Shown in pieces: positions 16,174-25,469 of a DNA stretch of 64,000 bases (the first letter of the stretch is position 1; each line of letters starts with the position of its first letter). This DNA comes from Selenomonas sputigena ATCC 35185 (lineage in GTDB: Bacteria > Bacillota > Negativicutes > Selenomonadales > Selenomonadaceae). The notes beneath the pieces are model-generated. The model searched no databases, was not told the origin of the DNA, and worked only from the letters and a program-made list of their open reading frames with translations. The DNA lies in the NCBI RefSeq assembly GCF_000208405.1, contig NC_015437.1, positions 2,039,501 to 2,103,500 of the forward strand. The letters are read 5' to 3'. The translations under genes were made by a program, and so were the position numbers.

Positions 16174-17067
16174 TCATTTCGTCTCTGCTTCATTCTTTGC
16201 CGCTTGCTTCTCTTTTCCTTCCAGCGCCTCGCGCAGGGCGTGCGTCATCACGGCAAAATCCGCCTCTCGTCCCGTCCACAGGCGAAACGCCGCCGCCCCC
16301 TGACCCACGAGCATCGCCTCGCCGTTCAGCGTCGGGCAGCCCAGCGACTCCGCACGCTGCAGGAACTGCGTCTTCGCGGGCGTATAGATGATGTCATAAA
16401 AAAACGTCCGTTCATGCACTGCTTGCCAAGGAACGGGCGGCATCGCCTGCGTCTGCGGCGCCATGCCGAGCGGTGTCGTATTGACGACGAGAGCCGCCTT
16501 CCTGACGGCTTCCTCGAACGCCGCCTCGTTCCAGTCGAGAGCGCAGACCTCGCCGTACTGCGCGAACTCCTCAGCCAAGGAACGCGCCTTCGGGGCATTT
16601 CGCACACCGAGCGTGACCTCCGCCGCGCCCGAGCGCAGCAAACCGTAAAGCGCCGCGCGTGCCGCGCCGCCCGCGCCCAAGAGCACGACGCGCTTTCCCT
16701 CGACGGAAAAACCGCGCGCCGCAAGCGCACCGAGGAATCCCTCCACATCGGTGTTGAAGCCCTTGAGACGGCCTGCCTCGCACACGACCGTATTGACCGC
16801 CCCGATGGCACGCGCCGCTTCATCCACCTCATCCAACAGAGGCAAGATCGCCGACTTGTGCGGAATCGTCACATTGAAGCCGCGAAACCCCAGCGCACGA
16901 AGGCCGCGCACGCCGTCTTCCAGCCTCTCTGGCAGGACGGGCAGGGCGACATAGGCATAGTCCAACCCCACCGCCCGAATCGCCGCATTCTGCATCGCCG
17001 GCGAAAGCGAATGCCCGATCGGCGAGCCGATGACGGCAAGATTTTTTGTCTTCCCTGTAAACATCAT
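16174..17067 (-). CDS. aroE: Shikimate dehydrogenase
   Basis: The NADPH-dependent enzyme reduces 3-dehydroshikimate to shikimate. The substrate motif IGSPIGHSLSPAMQN, the catalytic Lys in FNVTIPHKSAI, and the nucleotide loop LLGAGGAARAALYGL are all present. ATG 17067 (the first of an ATGATG pair) follows GGAGAG. The 297-residue length is typical, with a charged 20-residue tail. It is the most upstream gene of the aro/pil block, so the aro pathway genes flank the whole pilus cluster. Confidence 0.96.
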   Translation of the reverse strand: MMFTGKTKNLAVIGSPIGHSLSPAMQNAAIRAVGLDYAYVALPVLPERLEDGVRGLRALGFRGFNVTIPHKSAILPLLDEVDEAARAIGAVNTVVCEAGRLKGFNTDVEGFLGALAARGFSVEGKRVVLLGAGGAARAALYGLLRSGAAEVTLGVRNAPKARSLAEEFAQYGEVCALDWNEAAFEEAVRKAALVVNTTPLGMAPQTQAMPPVPWQAVHERTFFYDIIYTPAKTQFLQRAESLGCPTLNGEAMLVGQGAAAFRLWTGREADFAVMTHALREALEGKEKQAAKNEAETK

Positions 17068-17236
17068 TGTACTCTCCTTTATTGTAGCAAGCAGCACTTT
17101 CTTCCACAATAGGGGATTTATCCTAGAATTTTGAAAATTTTCCTACTATCTGCTTGTCTGCCACTTTTTTGTTCATCATAATCCTAGCAAGGAAACATCT
17201 TTTTGTAAAGAGCGCCTTCCTACGCATCGCCCTTTG

Positions 17237-17265
17237 TTGCAAAAAACCTACTGCCATAGTATACT
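17237..17265 (+). promoter_or_regulatory. Sigma-A promoter of trpD
   Basis: TTGCAA (17237-17242), a 17-bp spacer and TATACT (17260-17265) lie about 70 bp before the trpD start. Confidence 0.75.
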
Positions 17266-17331
17266 AAATGACATTCAACCTTGCCATGTCAAACTGCAGG
17301 GACATATCCGACAGCAAAGGAGCGCTATGCC

Positions 17332-18351
17332 ATGATAAAAGAAGCCATCCAAAAGATCGTCAGCAAGCACGATCTGACCTATGAAGAAGCTTACTGCGTA
17401 ATGAACGAAATCATGAGCGGCAAGACGAGTCCGACCGAGAACGCCGCCTACCTCGCCGCACTCTCGACGAAGAGCGCCAAGGCCGAGACGACAGCAGAAA
17501 TCGCCGGCTCTGCCGCCGCCATGCGCGAGCATGCGCTCGCTGTCGAGCATCCTGGCATCGACGTGCTTGAAATCGTCGGTACGGGCGGCGATCATGCAGG
17601 CAGCATCAATATATCGACGACGGCCTCCTTCATCATCGCCGCCGCCGGCATCGCCGTCGCCAAGCACGGCAACCGCGCGGCGTCATCGAAAAGTGGCGCC
17701 GCCGACTGCCTCGAAGCGCTCGGCGTCAACATCGACCTAGCGCCCGAAACATGCACAAAGCTTCTCAAGAGCATCGGCCTGTGCTTCATGTTCGCGCAGA
17801 AGTATCACACTTCGATGAAATACGTCGGCGCCATCCGCAAGGAACTCGGCATCCGCACCGTATTCAACATCCTCGGCCCCTTGACGAATCCCGCGCGTCC
17901 CGAGCGCATGATTCTCGGCGTCTACGATGAATATCTGCTGGAGCCGCTGACCCGCGTGCTCATCGACCTCGGCGTTCAGCGCGGCATGGTCATCTACGGC
18001 ACGGACTGTCTCGATGAGATCTCCATCAGCGCCCCGACGAAGGTCTCCGAGTTCAAGGACGGCTGGTACAAGACGTACACGATCGCTCCAGAAGACTTTG
18101 GTCTTGAGCGTGCCGAGAAGACGGCGATCGTCGGCGGCATGGCGAAAGAAAACGCCGCCGTGACGCGTGCTATCCTCACGGGAGCGCAAGGCGCGAAGAC
18201 CGACATCGTGCTTTTGAATGCCGGCGCCGCCATCTACATCGGCGGCAAGGCCGACTCCATCAAGGAAGGCGTCGAAAAAACCCGCGCGCTCATCGAAAGC
18301 GGCGCGGCGGAGAAGAAACTGCAGGAGTTCATCAAACAGTCGAATGCCTGA
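17332..18351 (+). CDS. trpD: Anthranilate phosphoribosyltransferase
   Basis: The 339-residue enzyme joins anthranilate to PRPP in tryptophan synthesis. PRPP-binding motifs are [16 protein letters not shown] and [15 protein letters not shown]. The anthranilate pocket is near [17 protein letters not shown] 17332 follows AAAGGAG, and the in-frame upstream extension lies before this site. It has its own promoter and terminator and no other trp gene is nearby, so it is either a detached trpD or a TrpD-like paralogue. The motifs favour a true TrpD. Confidence 0.9.
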   Translation: MIKEAIQKIVSKHDLTYEEAYCVMNEIMSGKTSPTENAAYLAALSTKSAKAETTAEIAGSAAAMREHALAVEHPGIDVLEIVGTGGDHAGSINISTTASFIIAAAGIAVAKHGNRAASSKSGAADCLEALGVNIDLAPETCTKLLKSIGLCFMFAQKYHTSMKYVGAIRKELGIRTVFNILGPLTNPARPERMILGVYDEYLLEPLTRVLIDLGVQRGMVIYGTDCLDEISISAPTKVSEFKDGWYKTYTIAPEDFGLERAEKTAIVGGMAKENAAVTRAILTGAQGAKTDIVLLNAGAAIYIGGKADSIKEGVEKTRALIESGAAEKKLQEFIKQSNA

Positions 18352-18357
18352 GGACAG

Positions 18358-18388
18358 CCCCCCAAGCCGCAGTCTTGGGGGGCTTCTT
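18358..18388 (+). terminator. Terminator of trpD
   Basis: CCCCCCAAG-ccgcagt-CTTGGGGGG forms a perfect 9-bp stem followed by CTTCTTC, directly after the stop codon. Confidence 0.8.
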
Positions 18389-18434
18389 CACGCCTTTCCC
18401 ACTGTTATTTATATCAATATAAATTATTGATATG

Positions 18435-18462
18435 TTACATTTCTATAAAAACAGTATATAAT
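18435..18462 (+). promoter_or_regulatory. Sigma-A promoter of the NDH-2 gene
   Basis: TTACAT (18435-18440), a 16-bp spacer and TATAAT (18457-18462) lie in a locally AT-rich stretch 60 bp before the gene. Confidence 0.7.
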
Positions 18463-18522
18463 AAAGAATACATGAGATTCACAATATTCCCCACAAGATT
18501 TTCTGGAAAGGCGGTATGAATC

Positions 18523-19800
18523 ATGACGGAAAAGGCAGCGAAACCACGCATCGTCATCTTGGGCGGCGGCATTGCAGGCATACGCGCAGCGCGAAAGCTC
18601 GCGAACGAGGCGGTCGATGTCCTCATCATCGACCACAACAACTATCAGGTTTTTCAGCCGCTGCTCTATCAGGTGGCAACCTCGATGCTCTCGGCGGACG
18701 AGGTCATCTACCCGATCCGCAGCTTCTTCCGCAGCGCTTCGAACGTCAACTTCCTGCTCGCCGAAATCGAGGGAATCGACGCAGCAGCGCAGACCGTGCG
18801 CACCGATCAGGGTGATATCGGCTACGACCACCTCATCATCGCGCTCGGCTCGACGCCAAACTTCTTCGGCTCGAAAAGCATCGAGGAAAACTCCCTGCCC
18901 TTGAAGACGCTCGTCGACTCCATCGAGATTCGCAGCCACGTCCTCAAGGTTTTCGAAGAAGCCTCGCGTGAAACGGATGCGGCAAAGCGCAAGGCTCTTC
19001 TGACCTTCGTCTTCGTCGGCGCGGGTCCCATCGGCGTCGAAGGCTCGGGCGGCCTCTCAGAGCTCATCTACGACGTCTTTCAAAAGGAGTACCATACGAT
19101 CGACTTCAGCGAGGTCGAAATCCATCTCATCGGCGCAGACCCCGGCGTCCTCATGATGATGCCGGAGAAACTGCGCGACGAGACCGTGCGCGTGCTCGAA
19201 AAGAAAAAGGTCGCCGTGCAGTGCTCGATGATGGTCACGGACTACGACGGCGAAACGCTTCGCTACAAGCCCTTCAGCGCTCCCAAGGACGCGCCGCTGC
19301 AGGAAATCAAGACGCGCACCGTCGTCTGGGCGGCGGGCGTGCGCCCCGTCGACTGCCTCGACGGACTTGACGTGCAAAAAGACCGTGGCCGCCGCATCAT
19401 CGTCGATGACACGATGCACGCCATAGGCTTCGAGAACGTCTACGCCGCCGGCGACTGCTCAAGCTTCACGCCGCCCGAAGACGAGCGCCCGCTGCCGACG
19501 CTCGCGCCCGTCGCACTCGCCGAAGGCGACGTCGCCGCCGCCAACATCCTGCACAAGCTCAAGGGCGAGCCGCTTGAGCATCTCGACTACAAGAGCAAGG
19601 GCGTCATGGCGATCATCGGCAACAGCGAGGCCGTCATGTCCGCCGGTCCTCTCGTCGGCAGGGGCTTCCTCGCATGGTCGGCATGGCTTTGGATTCACCT
19701 TCTGACGAAGGCGGGCTTCCATGCCAACGTTTCCGTCACATTCAAATGGTTCTTCAACTACCTCTTCGGCACGCGTCTCGGACGCATGATCACGCGCTAA
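18523..19800 (+). CDS. ndh: Type II NADH dehydrogenase (NDH-2)
   Basis: The 425-residue flavoprotein should oxidise NADH and reduce quinone at the membrane face without pumping protons. The FAD-binding GGGIAGIRAA is at the N-terminus and a second dinucleotide fold is at FVFVGAGPIGVEGSG. The FAD-contact motif NVYAAGDCSSF is near residue 306. The C-terminus has a hydrophobic and aromatic stretch (FLAWSAWLWIHLL) and ends FGTRLGRMITR, as in membrane-anchored NDH-2. It is monocistronic. Confidence 0.88.
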   Translation: MTEKAAKPRIVILGGGIAGIRAARKLANEAVDVLIIDHNNYQVFQPLLYQVATSMLSADEVIYPIRSFFRSASNVNFLLAEIEGIDAAAQTVRTDQGDIGYDHLIIALGSTPNFFGSKSIEENSLPLKTLVDSIEIRSHVLKVFEEASRETDAAKRKALLTFVFVGAGPIGVEGSGGLSELIYDVFQKEYHTIDFSEVEIHLIGADPGVLMMMPEKLRDETVRVLEKKKVAVQCSMMVTDYDGETLRYKPFSAPKDAPLQEIKTRTVVWAAGVRPVDCLDGLDVQKDRGRRIIVDDTMHAIGFENVYAAGDCSSFTPPEDERPLPTLAPVALAEGDVAAANILHKLKGEPLEHLDYKSKGVMAIIGNSEAVMSAGPLVGRGFLAWSAWLWIHLLTKAGFHANVSVTFKWFFNYLFGTRLGRMITR

Positions 19801-19815
19801 CCCTCATGAATCGCA

Positions 19816-19855
19816 AACAGCCCGCCAAGGCGCAAAGCCTTGGCGGGCTGTTTTG
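19816..19855 (+). terminator. Terminator of the NDH-2 gene
   Basis: CAGCCCGCCAAGG and CCTTGGCGGGCTG form a 13-bp perfect stem followed by TTTTG. The rest of the gap to 20108 holds only an extended -10 box. Confidence 0.9.
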
Positions 19856-20008
19856 TCAACACAAGGATATCGGCACGATCAAATTCTTCTCTTCAACTAA
19901 AATGTGATAGGATTTTATTGGGGTCGAAAAACAGAATATTGGCAAGGACTTCATTTCAAACCATGGCTACATTAAGAACTCTGTCTGATATACGACCGTT
20001 TTCCCGTA

Positions 20009-20017
20009 TGCTATAAT
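20009..20017 (+). promoter_or_regulatory. Extended -10 promoter of the TPM gene
   Basis: TGCTATAAT is identical to the extended -10 box before the Rpn-type gene at 2628. No good -35 is visible. Confidence 0.55.
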
Positions 20018-20108
20018 AAGCGGAAATTATCGCATATCGTTCATACCATTTTTCTCTTTCTTCCTGCTCCCCCACAGGAGACAGGCATTACGAAAGGATG
20101 TGAAGCGA

Positions 20109-20921
20109 ATGAACACACCCCGCACACACCAACAGCTGTGCGCCCTCCTCTTCATCATCGTCAGCCTCCTCGCACTTGCCGGCCCATCCGCTGACGCCGC
20201 CGTACTTCCTAAGCCTTCGCAGCGCGAATACATCGTCGACACGGCAGGCATCGTTTCAGCAGAGGATTGCGCACAGATCGAGAAGATCGGCGAAGAGCTG
20301 CGCGAAAAGACGAAGGCGGAAATCGTCGTCGTGACCGTCGCCACCTTGGACGGCACAGACATCGAATCGTACGCAAACGAACTCTTCCGCAGCTGGGGCA
20401 TCGGCAACGCGAAGCAAAGCAACGGAGTCCTTCTGCTCATCGCCAAGGACGACCGCAAGTTCCGCATCGAAGTCGGCTACGGGCTTGAAGGCGAAATCAC
20501 GGACGGCAGAGCGGGCGAGATCCTTGACAAGATGAAGCCGTACTTTCGCGATGAGAAGTACTCCGAGGGCGTGCTCAATGCCTATCAGAAGCTCGCCGCC
20601 TACGCCTACCGTGCTGCAGGAGTCACACCGGGCGCTGATGTGAGCGAGACGCTTGAAGAAGCGTCCACGCATGAAGAAGAGGAACCGAGCATTCTGATGA
20701 ATGTCTTCATCTTCTTCCTTGCCATCGTCGGCATGATTCTGCTCGGCGTCATCCTGAACTGGCTTCTCGGCATCCTCAACCAAGCGCTCGGCCCCGGCGG
20801 TGGCTCCTCGAGCGGCGATTACGGCGGCGGCTACGGCGGCGGCTCTTCCAGCGGCAGTTCCTCGCGCGGCGGCTACGGCGGCGGCTCTTCCGGCGGCGGC
20901 GGCGCATCGGGCGGCTGGTAA
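20109..20921 (+). CDS. TPM-domain membrane protein (YgcG type)
   Basis: The 270-residue protein has a signal peptide (cleavage likely after SADA, residue 30), a TPM domain (about 40-165, with YIVDTAGIVSAEDCAQIEKIG and FRIEVGYGLEGEITDGRAGEIL), a membrane helix (about 196-222), and a Gly/Ser-rich tail ending GGASGGW. TPM proteins are often encoded next to LemA and are implicated in envelope or photosystem quality control; the role here is unknown. The ATG at 20109 is preferred over GTG 20100 because of AGGA spacing. The TAA stop is the first part of a family A repeat. Confidence 0.85.
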   Translation: MNTPRTHQQLCALLFIIVSLLALAGPSADAAVLPKPSQREYIVDTAGIVSAEDCAQIEKIGEELREKTKAEIVVVTVATLDGTDIESYANELFRSWGIGNAKQSNGVLLLIAKDDRKFRIEVGYGLEGEITDGRAGEILDKMKPYFRDEKYSEGVLNAYQKLAAYAYRAAGVTPGADVSETLEEASTHEEEEPSILMNVFIFFLAIVGMILLGVILNWLLGILNQALGPGGGSSSGDYGGGYGGGSSSGSSSRGGYGGGSSGGGGASGGW

Positions 20922-21029
20922 GCTACACGCACAAACGTCCACTTTGTGGACATTGTGCGCCGCCCTTACAGAAGCCTAGCCAATCGGTCTGCACCTGCGG
21001 CTTGACCTCTTGGGGCTTCATGGTAAACT
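20918..21029 (-). repeat. Family A two-hairpin repeat, complete copy between TPM and lemA
   Basis: Reading the plus strand, the second hairpin comes first (GTCCAC-ttt-GTGGAC), then GAAGCC and GGCTTC arms with inner GGTC/GACC. Its edge TAAGCTACAC includes the stop codon of the TPM gene. It separates the two cotranscribed genes. Confidence 0.85.
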
Positions 21030-21066
21030 ACACGGTATTTTGCAGGAATAGAAAGGAGTTTTCAAC

Positions 21067-21630
21067 ATGAACAAAGGACTGATCGCGCTCGGCGCTGTCG
21101 TCGTCGTCATTATCTTCATCCTCGGCGGAGCCATCTCCCTCTACAACGGACTGAAAGAGGCGGAAATCAGCGTCGACGCATCGTACGGACAGGTCGAGAA
21201 CCAAATGCAGCGGCGCAGCGACCTCATCCCGAACCTCGTGAACACGGTCAAGGGATATGACGTACACGAGAAGGCCGTCATTGAGGAGGTCGTCAATGCA
21301 CGCGCCAAACTCGCAGGTGCGCAGGACGTCGAGCAGATGGATGCGGCAAACGCCGAACTCACAGGCGCACTCGGCCGCCTCTTCGCCATCGCCGAGGCAT
21401 ATCCCGATCTCAAGGCAAACACACAGTACCTCGAACTCATGCGCGAGCTGGCCGGCTCGGAAAATCGCATCGCCGTCGCACGCCGCGACTACAACGAGGC
21501 AGTACGCCAGTACAACATGAGCATCTCAACCTTCCCCGGCGTATTCTTCGCCGGCTTCATGGGCATGACGAAGAAGCCCCAGTTCCAAGCGAAGGAGGGC
21601 GCAGACGCCGTCCCTGAAGTGAAGTTCTAA
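21067..21630 (+). CDS. LemA family protein
   Basis: The 187-residue protein has an N-terminal membrane anchor (about residues 5-26) and a long helical domain with the LemA signature VENQMQRRSDLIPNLVNTVKG and the C-terminal pattern RDYNEAVRQYNMSISTFPGV. AAAGGAG lies ten bases before the ATG. LemA and TPM genes are frequent partners. Here TPM comes first and a repeat has been inserted between them. Cellular role unknown. Confidence 0.92.
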   Translation: MNKGLIALGAVVVVIIFILGGAISLYNGLKEAEISVDASYGQVENQMQRRSDLIPNLVNTVKGYDVHEKAVIEEVVNARAKLAGAQDVEQMDAANAELTGALGRLFAIAEAYPDLKANTQYLELMRELAGSENRIAVARRDYNEAVRQYNMSISTFPGVFFAGFMGMTKKPQFQAKEGADAVPEVKF

Positions 21631-21646
21631 GAATCACACGCAAAAA

Positions 21647-21672
21647 GCCCCCGCACCTTTCGGCGCGGGGGC
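21647..21672 (+). terminator. Terminator of the TPM-lemA pair
   Basis: GCCCCCGC-acctttcg-GCGCGGGGGC forms a GC-rich stem followed by TTTACATTT. Confidence 0.8.
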
Positions 21673-21686
21673 TTTACATTTCATGG

Positions 21687-21760
21687 TGGCGGCACAGAGA
21701 TTTGAACTCCGGACACTGCGGGTATGAACCGCATGCTCTAGCCAACTGAGCTATGCCGCC
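21687..21760 (-). tRNA. tRNA-Met (anticodon CAT)
   Basis: On the minus strand the acceptor arms GGCGGCA and TGCCGCC pair fully. The anticodon stem TGCGG/CCGCA encloses TTCATAC, giving CAT, and the T loop is TTCAAAT. The CAT anticodon also leaves tRNA-Ile2 possible, but the non-initiator acceptor and stem suggest an elongator. Confidence 0.92.
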
Positions 21761-21762
21761 GC

Positions 21763-21848
21763 TGGTGGGCAGGGATGGATTCGAACCATCGTAATCCGAA
21801 GATGACAGATTTACAGTCTGTTCCCTTTAACCACTCGGGCACCTACCC
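21763..21848 (-). tRNA. tRNA-Tyr (anticodon GTA)
   Basis: On the minus strand GGGTAGG pairs with CCTGCCC, the anticodon stem ACAGA/TCTGT encloses CTGTAAA, and a long variable arm is present, as for bacterial tRNA-Tyr. The 3' CCA is encoded. It lies just upstream of tRNA-Met in the same direction. Confidence 0.94.
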
Positions 21849-21984
21849 ATGAATGCCCCGTGCAAGACGAAGCATTGTCATTATAGCGGCTTTTGGGCAG
21901 GCTGTCAAGCGAGGATTTCATAAATCTGAGAAAATCGCGCGCGGTTAGTCGTAAAATGAAATCGGACACGTAAAAAGGACAAGC

Positions 21985-22100
21985 AGAAGCAGCACGCCTT
22001 GGTTAGACACTTCATCCCTAAAGGCAAAGACATTGCCGCCGTATCCGACTATACTGTACAGAAAGCCGCGGATTGTATCAACTACAGACAGCACATATAG
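21985..22100 (+). pseudogene. IS30-family transposase C-terminal remnant
   Basis: One frame reads LVRHFIPKGKDIAAVSDYTV and continues QKAADCINYRQHI before a stop. This resembles the C-terminal end of IS30-type transposases (a LLRxYFPKGTDF..INNRPR pattern). Only about 35-40 codons survive and the conserved end is degraded. It lies beside the tRNA pair. The surrounding bases, 21849-21984, show nothing else recognisable. Confidence 0.6.
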
Positions 22101-22128
22101 AACGGGCATCCGCAAAGATGCCTGTTTT
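22101..22128 (+). terminator. Possible terminator after the transposase remnant
   Basis: GGGCATC-cgcaaa-GATGCCT is followed by GTTTTTG on the plus strand. Confidence 0.5.
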
Positions 22129-22142
22129 TGTAGCTGGAAAGA

Positions 22143-24368
22143 TTATTCAACAGCCTTCAGCACATAAATGCGCGACTCAAAATCCACCGTCAATCCGTTC
22201 TCCGCAATCGGTTCGCCCGCCGTGCCGTCCGTCGTGATAAGCCCGTAGTTCATCAGCTCGTCGCCGTAGCAGCGCACACCGTTGCGGCGATTTTCATAGA
22301 GGACATCCGGCAGGAGTCCCGCAAGCTTCACGCGCTCGAAGCGATAATTCACGCGGTTCAGTGTGCGATACCATCCGACAATCGCCGTCTTCCGATCCGC
22401 ACTCACGCTCATCCACGCCATGACATTATTTTCAAAGGGGCTTTGCAGGCGATAGAACGTCCCGTACTGGAAGATTTCCCGATACTCCTTCATAAAGGAA
22501 ACCTGTTCTTTGACCTCTGCAATCTCCTCTTCCGTCAATTTGTTCAAATCGAGCTCATAGCCGAACGTTCCGAAGTATGCCGTATTCGCACGCGTGTGCA
22601 GCGGCGTCATGCGGTTCATCTGATGGTTCGGCACGACGGAGACATGGCTGCCCATGCTGCTCACAGGATAGCACATGGATGTGCCGTACTGGATCTTTTG
22701 CCGCTCGGCGGCATCCGAATTGTCGCTCGTCCACGCCTGCGGCGCATAGTAAAGCATACCGGGGTCAAAGCGGCCGCCGCCCGAAGCGCAGGACTCGAAG
22801 AGCACATGCGGGAACTTCGCGGTCAGGCGTTCGTAGAGCTCGTAAAGGCCGAGGATATAGCGATGGAACACCTCGCCCTGCTGATCGGCAGGCAGCGCAT
22901 GCGACCAGCATTCCGTGATGCTGCGGTTCATGTCCCATTTCACATAGGAGACCTTGCCGCTCGCGAGAATCGCCTCCACCTGCCCATAGATGTTGTCGAC
23001 CACCTCTTGGCGCGAGAAATCGAGCACGCACTGCGAGCGTCCGAGCGACTTGCGCCGTCCCGGTACGGAAAGCACCCAGTCGGGATGCGCACGATAGAGA
23101 TCGGAGTCCTCGTTGACCATCTCAAGCTCGACCCAGATGCCGAACTTCATGCCGCGCGCCTCGATCTTCTCCGCAAGTCCGTCGATGCCGTTCGGCAAAC
23201 GGTCGCGGTTTACCGTCCAGTCGCCCAGTCCCGCATAGTCGGAGGTGCGCGCACCGAACCAGCCGTCGTCGAGAACGAAGAGCTCGATGCCGCACTCCGC
23301 CGCCTTGTCCGCTATCTTGAGCAGCTTCTCTTCCGTAAAGTCAAAATACGTCGCTTCCCAGTTGTTGATGAGAATCGGGCGCACCTTGTCGCGCCACGGT
23401 CCGCGCGCCAATCGCTTCTGATAGAGACGGTGATACGTCTGACTCATGCCGTTGAGTCCCGCATCCGTCCAGACGAGAACCGCCTCGGGCGTCTGGAACT
23501 CTGCGCCCGGCATAAGCTTCCAGTCGAAATCCGTGCTGTGAATACCCGCCTGCAGACGTGTCACACCGTGGTTGTCGACCTCGGCAAGCATCTCGAAATT
23601 CCCGCTGTAGACGAGGCTCATCGCCAGCGCCTCACCGCATGTCTCCGTCGTCCCGCGACGCAGGAGCGCTGCAAAAGGATTGTACTGTCCCGAAGAGTGC
23701 CCGCGGCGGCTGCCAATCGCCGTGATGCCCGTTGCGAGCGGACGAATCTCAATATGACGCTCGCGTGACCAAGCCCCCGTCAGTTCCAGCCAATCGTACT
23801 CCGTATCGGGCAAGTCAATCGACATGCTCATGACCTTCTGCAAATGCAGCACTTCCTTGCCCTCATTGATGTAACGCACACTGCGCGCGATGGCACCGCC
23901 CTCGGCAAATATGGTATAGAGAAGCTCGGCACGCAGTCCCGTCAATTCGTCCTTCACCTCGACGATGAGCGTCTTTGCCTCCGTCTCCGCCTCCGTATAT
24001 GTCGCGGGCAGCCCTGCGAGTTTCGGCTTGCCGTCCATGACGCGATAGCCTGCATACTGCAGATCGAGGATACGGCTGCCGTTTTCCTGAAGAACATTCA
24101 GCGCAGGGCGGCGAAAATCCGACGAGCCGTACGTCGGCAATTCCTGGCGGATCGCGTCCAGCGAGTAGCTGCGCGTATCCGCAAAGACACATGCCGTCAT
24201 GCCGCGGTGCGCACGCTCGAAGATGTGCTCAAACCCCTCACGGTCGCGAAGCGCCTTGCCATAATAGAGCGAACCCAGCCCGCCATGGGGCAGCACCATG
24301 AAGATGTAACTCACGGAATCGTTGAAGAGATGAAAGACCCTGCCCTGCTCATGATAAACGATGTTCAT
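22143..24368 (-). CDS. Alpha-galactosidase, GH36
   Basis: The 741-residue enzyme hydrolyses terminal alpha-galactosides such as melibiose or raffinose. The nucleophile is Asp in KWDMNR and the acid/base is Asp in TSDNSDA; the active-site strand LDDGWFGAR is also present. There is no signal peptide, so it acts in the cytoplasm on imported sugars. ATG 24366-24368 follows GGGGG. It is the last gene of the galK-galE-galT-regulator-alpha-galactosidase run. Confidence 0.93.
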   Translation of the reverse strand: MNIVYHEQGRVFHLFNDSVSYIFMVLPHGGLGSLYYGKALRDREGFEHIFERAHRGMTACVFADTRSYSLDAIRQELPTYGSSDFRRPALNVLQENGSRILDLQYAGYRVMDGKPKLAGLPATYTEAETEAKTLIVEVKDELTGLRAELLYTIFAEGGAIARSVRYINEGKEVLHLQKVMSMSIDLPDTEYDWLELTGAWSRERHIEIRPLATGITAIGSRRGHSSGQYNPFAALLRRGTTETCGEALAMSLVYSGNFEMLAEVDNHGVTRLQAGIHSTDFDWKLMPGAEFQTPEAVLVWTDAGLNGMSQTYHRLYQKRLARGPWRDKVRPILINNWEATYFDFTEEKLLKIADKAAECGIELFVLDDGWFGARTSDYAGLGDWTVNRDRLPNGIDGLAEKIEARGMKFGIWVELEMVNEDSDLYRAHPDWVLSVPGRRKSLGRSQCVLDFSRQEVVDNIYGQVEAILASGKVSYVKWDMNRSITECWSHALPADQQGEVFHRYILGLYELYERLTAKFPHVLFESCASGGGRFDPGMLYYAPQAWTSDNSDAAERQKIQYGTSMCYPVSSMGSHVSVVPNHQMNRMTPLHTRANTAYFGTFGYELDLNKLTEEEIAEVKEQVSFMKEYREIFQYGTFYRLQSPFENNVMAWMSVSADRKTAIVGWYRTLNRVNYRFERVKLAGLLPDVLYENRRNGVRCYGDELMNYGLITTDGTAGEPIAENGLTVDFESRIYVLKAVE

Positions 24369-24416
24369 GCAATTTCCCCCTTCACTTGCAGCCTTTTCCA
24401 TGCAAGTCCCCTCATT

Positions 24417-25436
24417 TCAACTTTCTTCCACGTGAAACCCTGTCGTCCCGCGCTCAACCACAGTATTGGCAAGCACGACGTTCTCCGTCACGCCATCCTC
24501 GATCTTTGCCAGCATGAGGCGCGCCGCCTCCCGCCCGAGATCGCCCATGTGCTGGTCGACGGTCGTAAGGTTGGGCGCAGTATATCGGCTGAGTGCCGTA
24601 TTGTCATAGCCGATCAACGAGACATCCTGCGGCACGCGCCGCCCCATGCGCTGACAGGCATTCAGCGCCCCCATCGCCATGAGATCGTTGCAGCAGAAGA
24701 TTGCCGTCGGCGCAAACCCCAGCATCATGTCCATCAGGATGAACATCGTGTTCTCGACGGTCTCGATGCGATTGCCCTCGCCGATATTGACAATATCCTC
24801 TTCATGGAATGTCCCGCGCTCCTGCATGACGGAACGGTAAACTTTCTCCTTGATGCGGTAGGAATCACTGTTTTCCCCCTGCACGAAGAGGATGCGTTCG
24901 TGCCCGTAGTGAAAGAGATGCTCAAGCGCCGCCCGCGCCCCTCTGCTCTGATCGCTCGTCACGTATGATATGCCCGCGATCTCCCGCGCACTGTTGACAA
25001 AGACCAGAGGCAGACGCGCCGCCGTATTCTCGTAGAAGTCCGACACAGCCATCTCCGTATTCGGACTGACAACGATGACGCCCGAAACATTGCGTGTGAT
25101 GAAATCCCGCACGCACTCTTCCTCGCGCGCCGCATCGTTCTGTGCACACGCGAGGAGCAGGGAGTACGAGCTCTGCCGCAGATGCTCCTCGATTCCGTCG
25201 AGCACCTCGGCAAAGAACATATTGTCGAAACTCGGCACGACGACGCCGATGCTCGATGAGCGCTGCATGTTCAGCTCACGTGCCTGCAAATTCGGCACAT
25301 ACTCCAGTTTTTTGATGGAATTCTCCACCTTGAGCCGCGTCTTTTCGCGCACGGGATAATTGCCGTTCACCACGCGCGAGACCGTCGCCACTGAAACGCC
25401 GGAATCCTTTGCCACATCGATGATCGTCGCCTTCAT
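24417..25436 (-). CDS. LacI/GalR-family transcriptional regulator
   Basis: The 339-residue protein has the LacI-type helix-turn-helix at residues 4-24 (IIDVAKDSGVSVATVSRVVNG) followed by the hinge and a periplasmic-binding-like sugar domain. It lies between galT and the alpha-galactosidase gene. It is the obvious candidate to bind the GTAAACGTTTTC-like operators at 29231, 34911 and 34963. The effector is probably galactose or a galactoside; this is inference. Confidence 0.93.
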   Translation of the reverse strand: MKATIIDVAKDSGVSVATVSRVVNGNYPVREKTRLKVENSIKKLEYVPNLQARELNMQRSSSIGVVVPSFDNMFFAEVLDGIEEHLRQSSYSLLLACAQNDAAREEECVRDFITRNVSGVIVVSPNTEMAVSDFYENTAARLPLVFVNSAREIAGISYVTSDQSRGARAALEHLFHYGHERILFVQGENSDSYRIKEKVYRSVMQERGTFHEEDIVNIGEGNRIETVENTMFILMDMMLGFAPTAIFCCNDLMAMGALNACQRMGRRVPQDVSLIGYDNTALSRYTAPNLTTVDQHMGDLGREAARLMLAKIEDGVTENVVLANTVVERGTTGFHVEES

Positions 25437-25469
25437 CTCGTTCTTCTCTGCTCCCTCATACTCCCGATT

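Noticed and set aside
17332-18351. TrpD as a pyrimidine-nucleoside phosphorylase or TrpD2 paralogue
   Set aside because: The GTGGD and [15 protein letters not shown] motifs and the length fit anthranilate phosphoribosyltransferase better.
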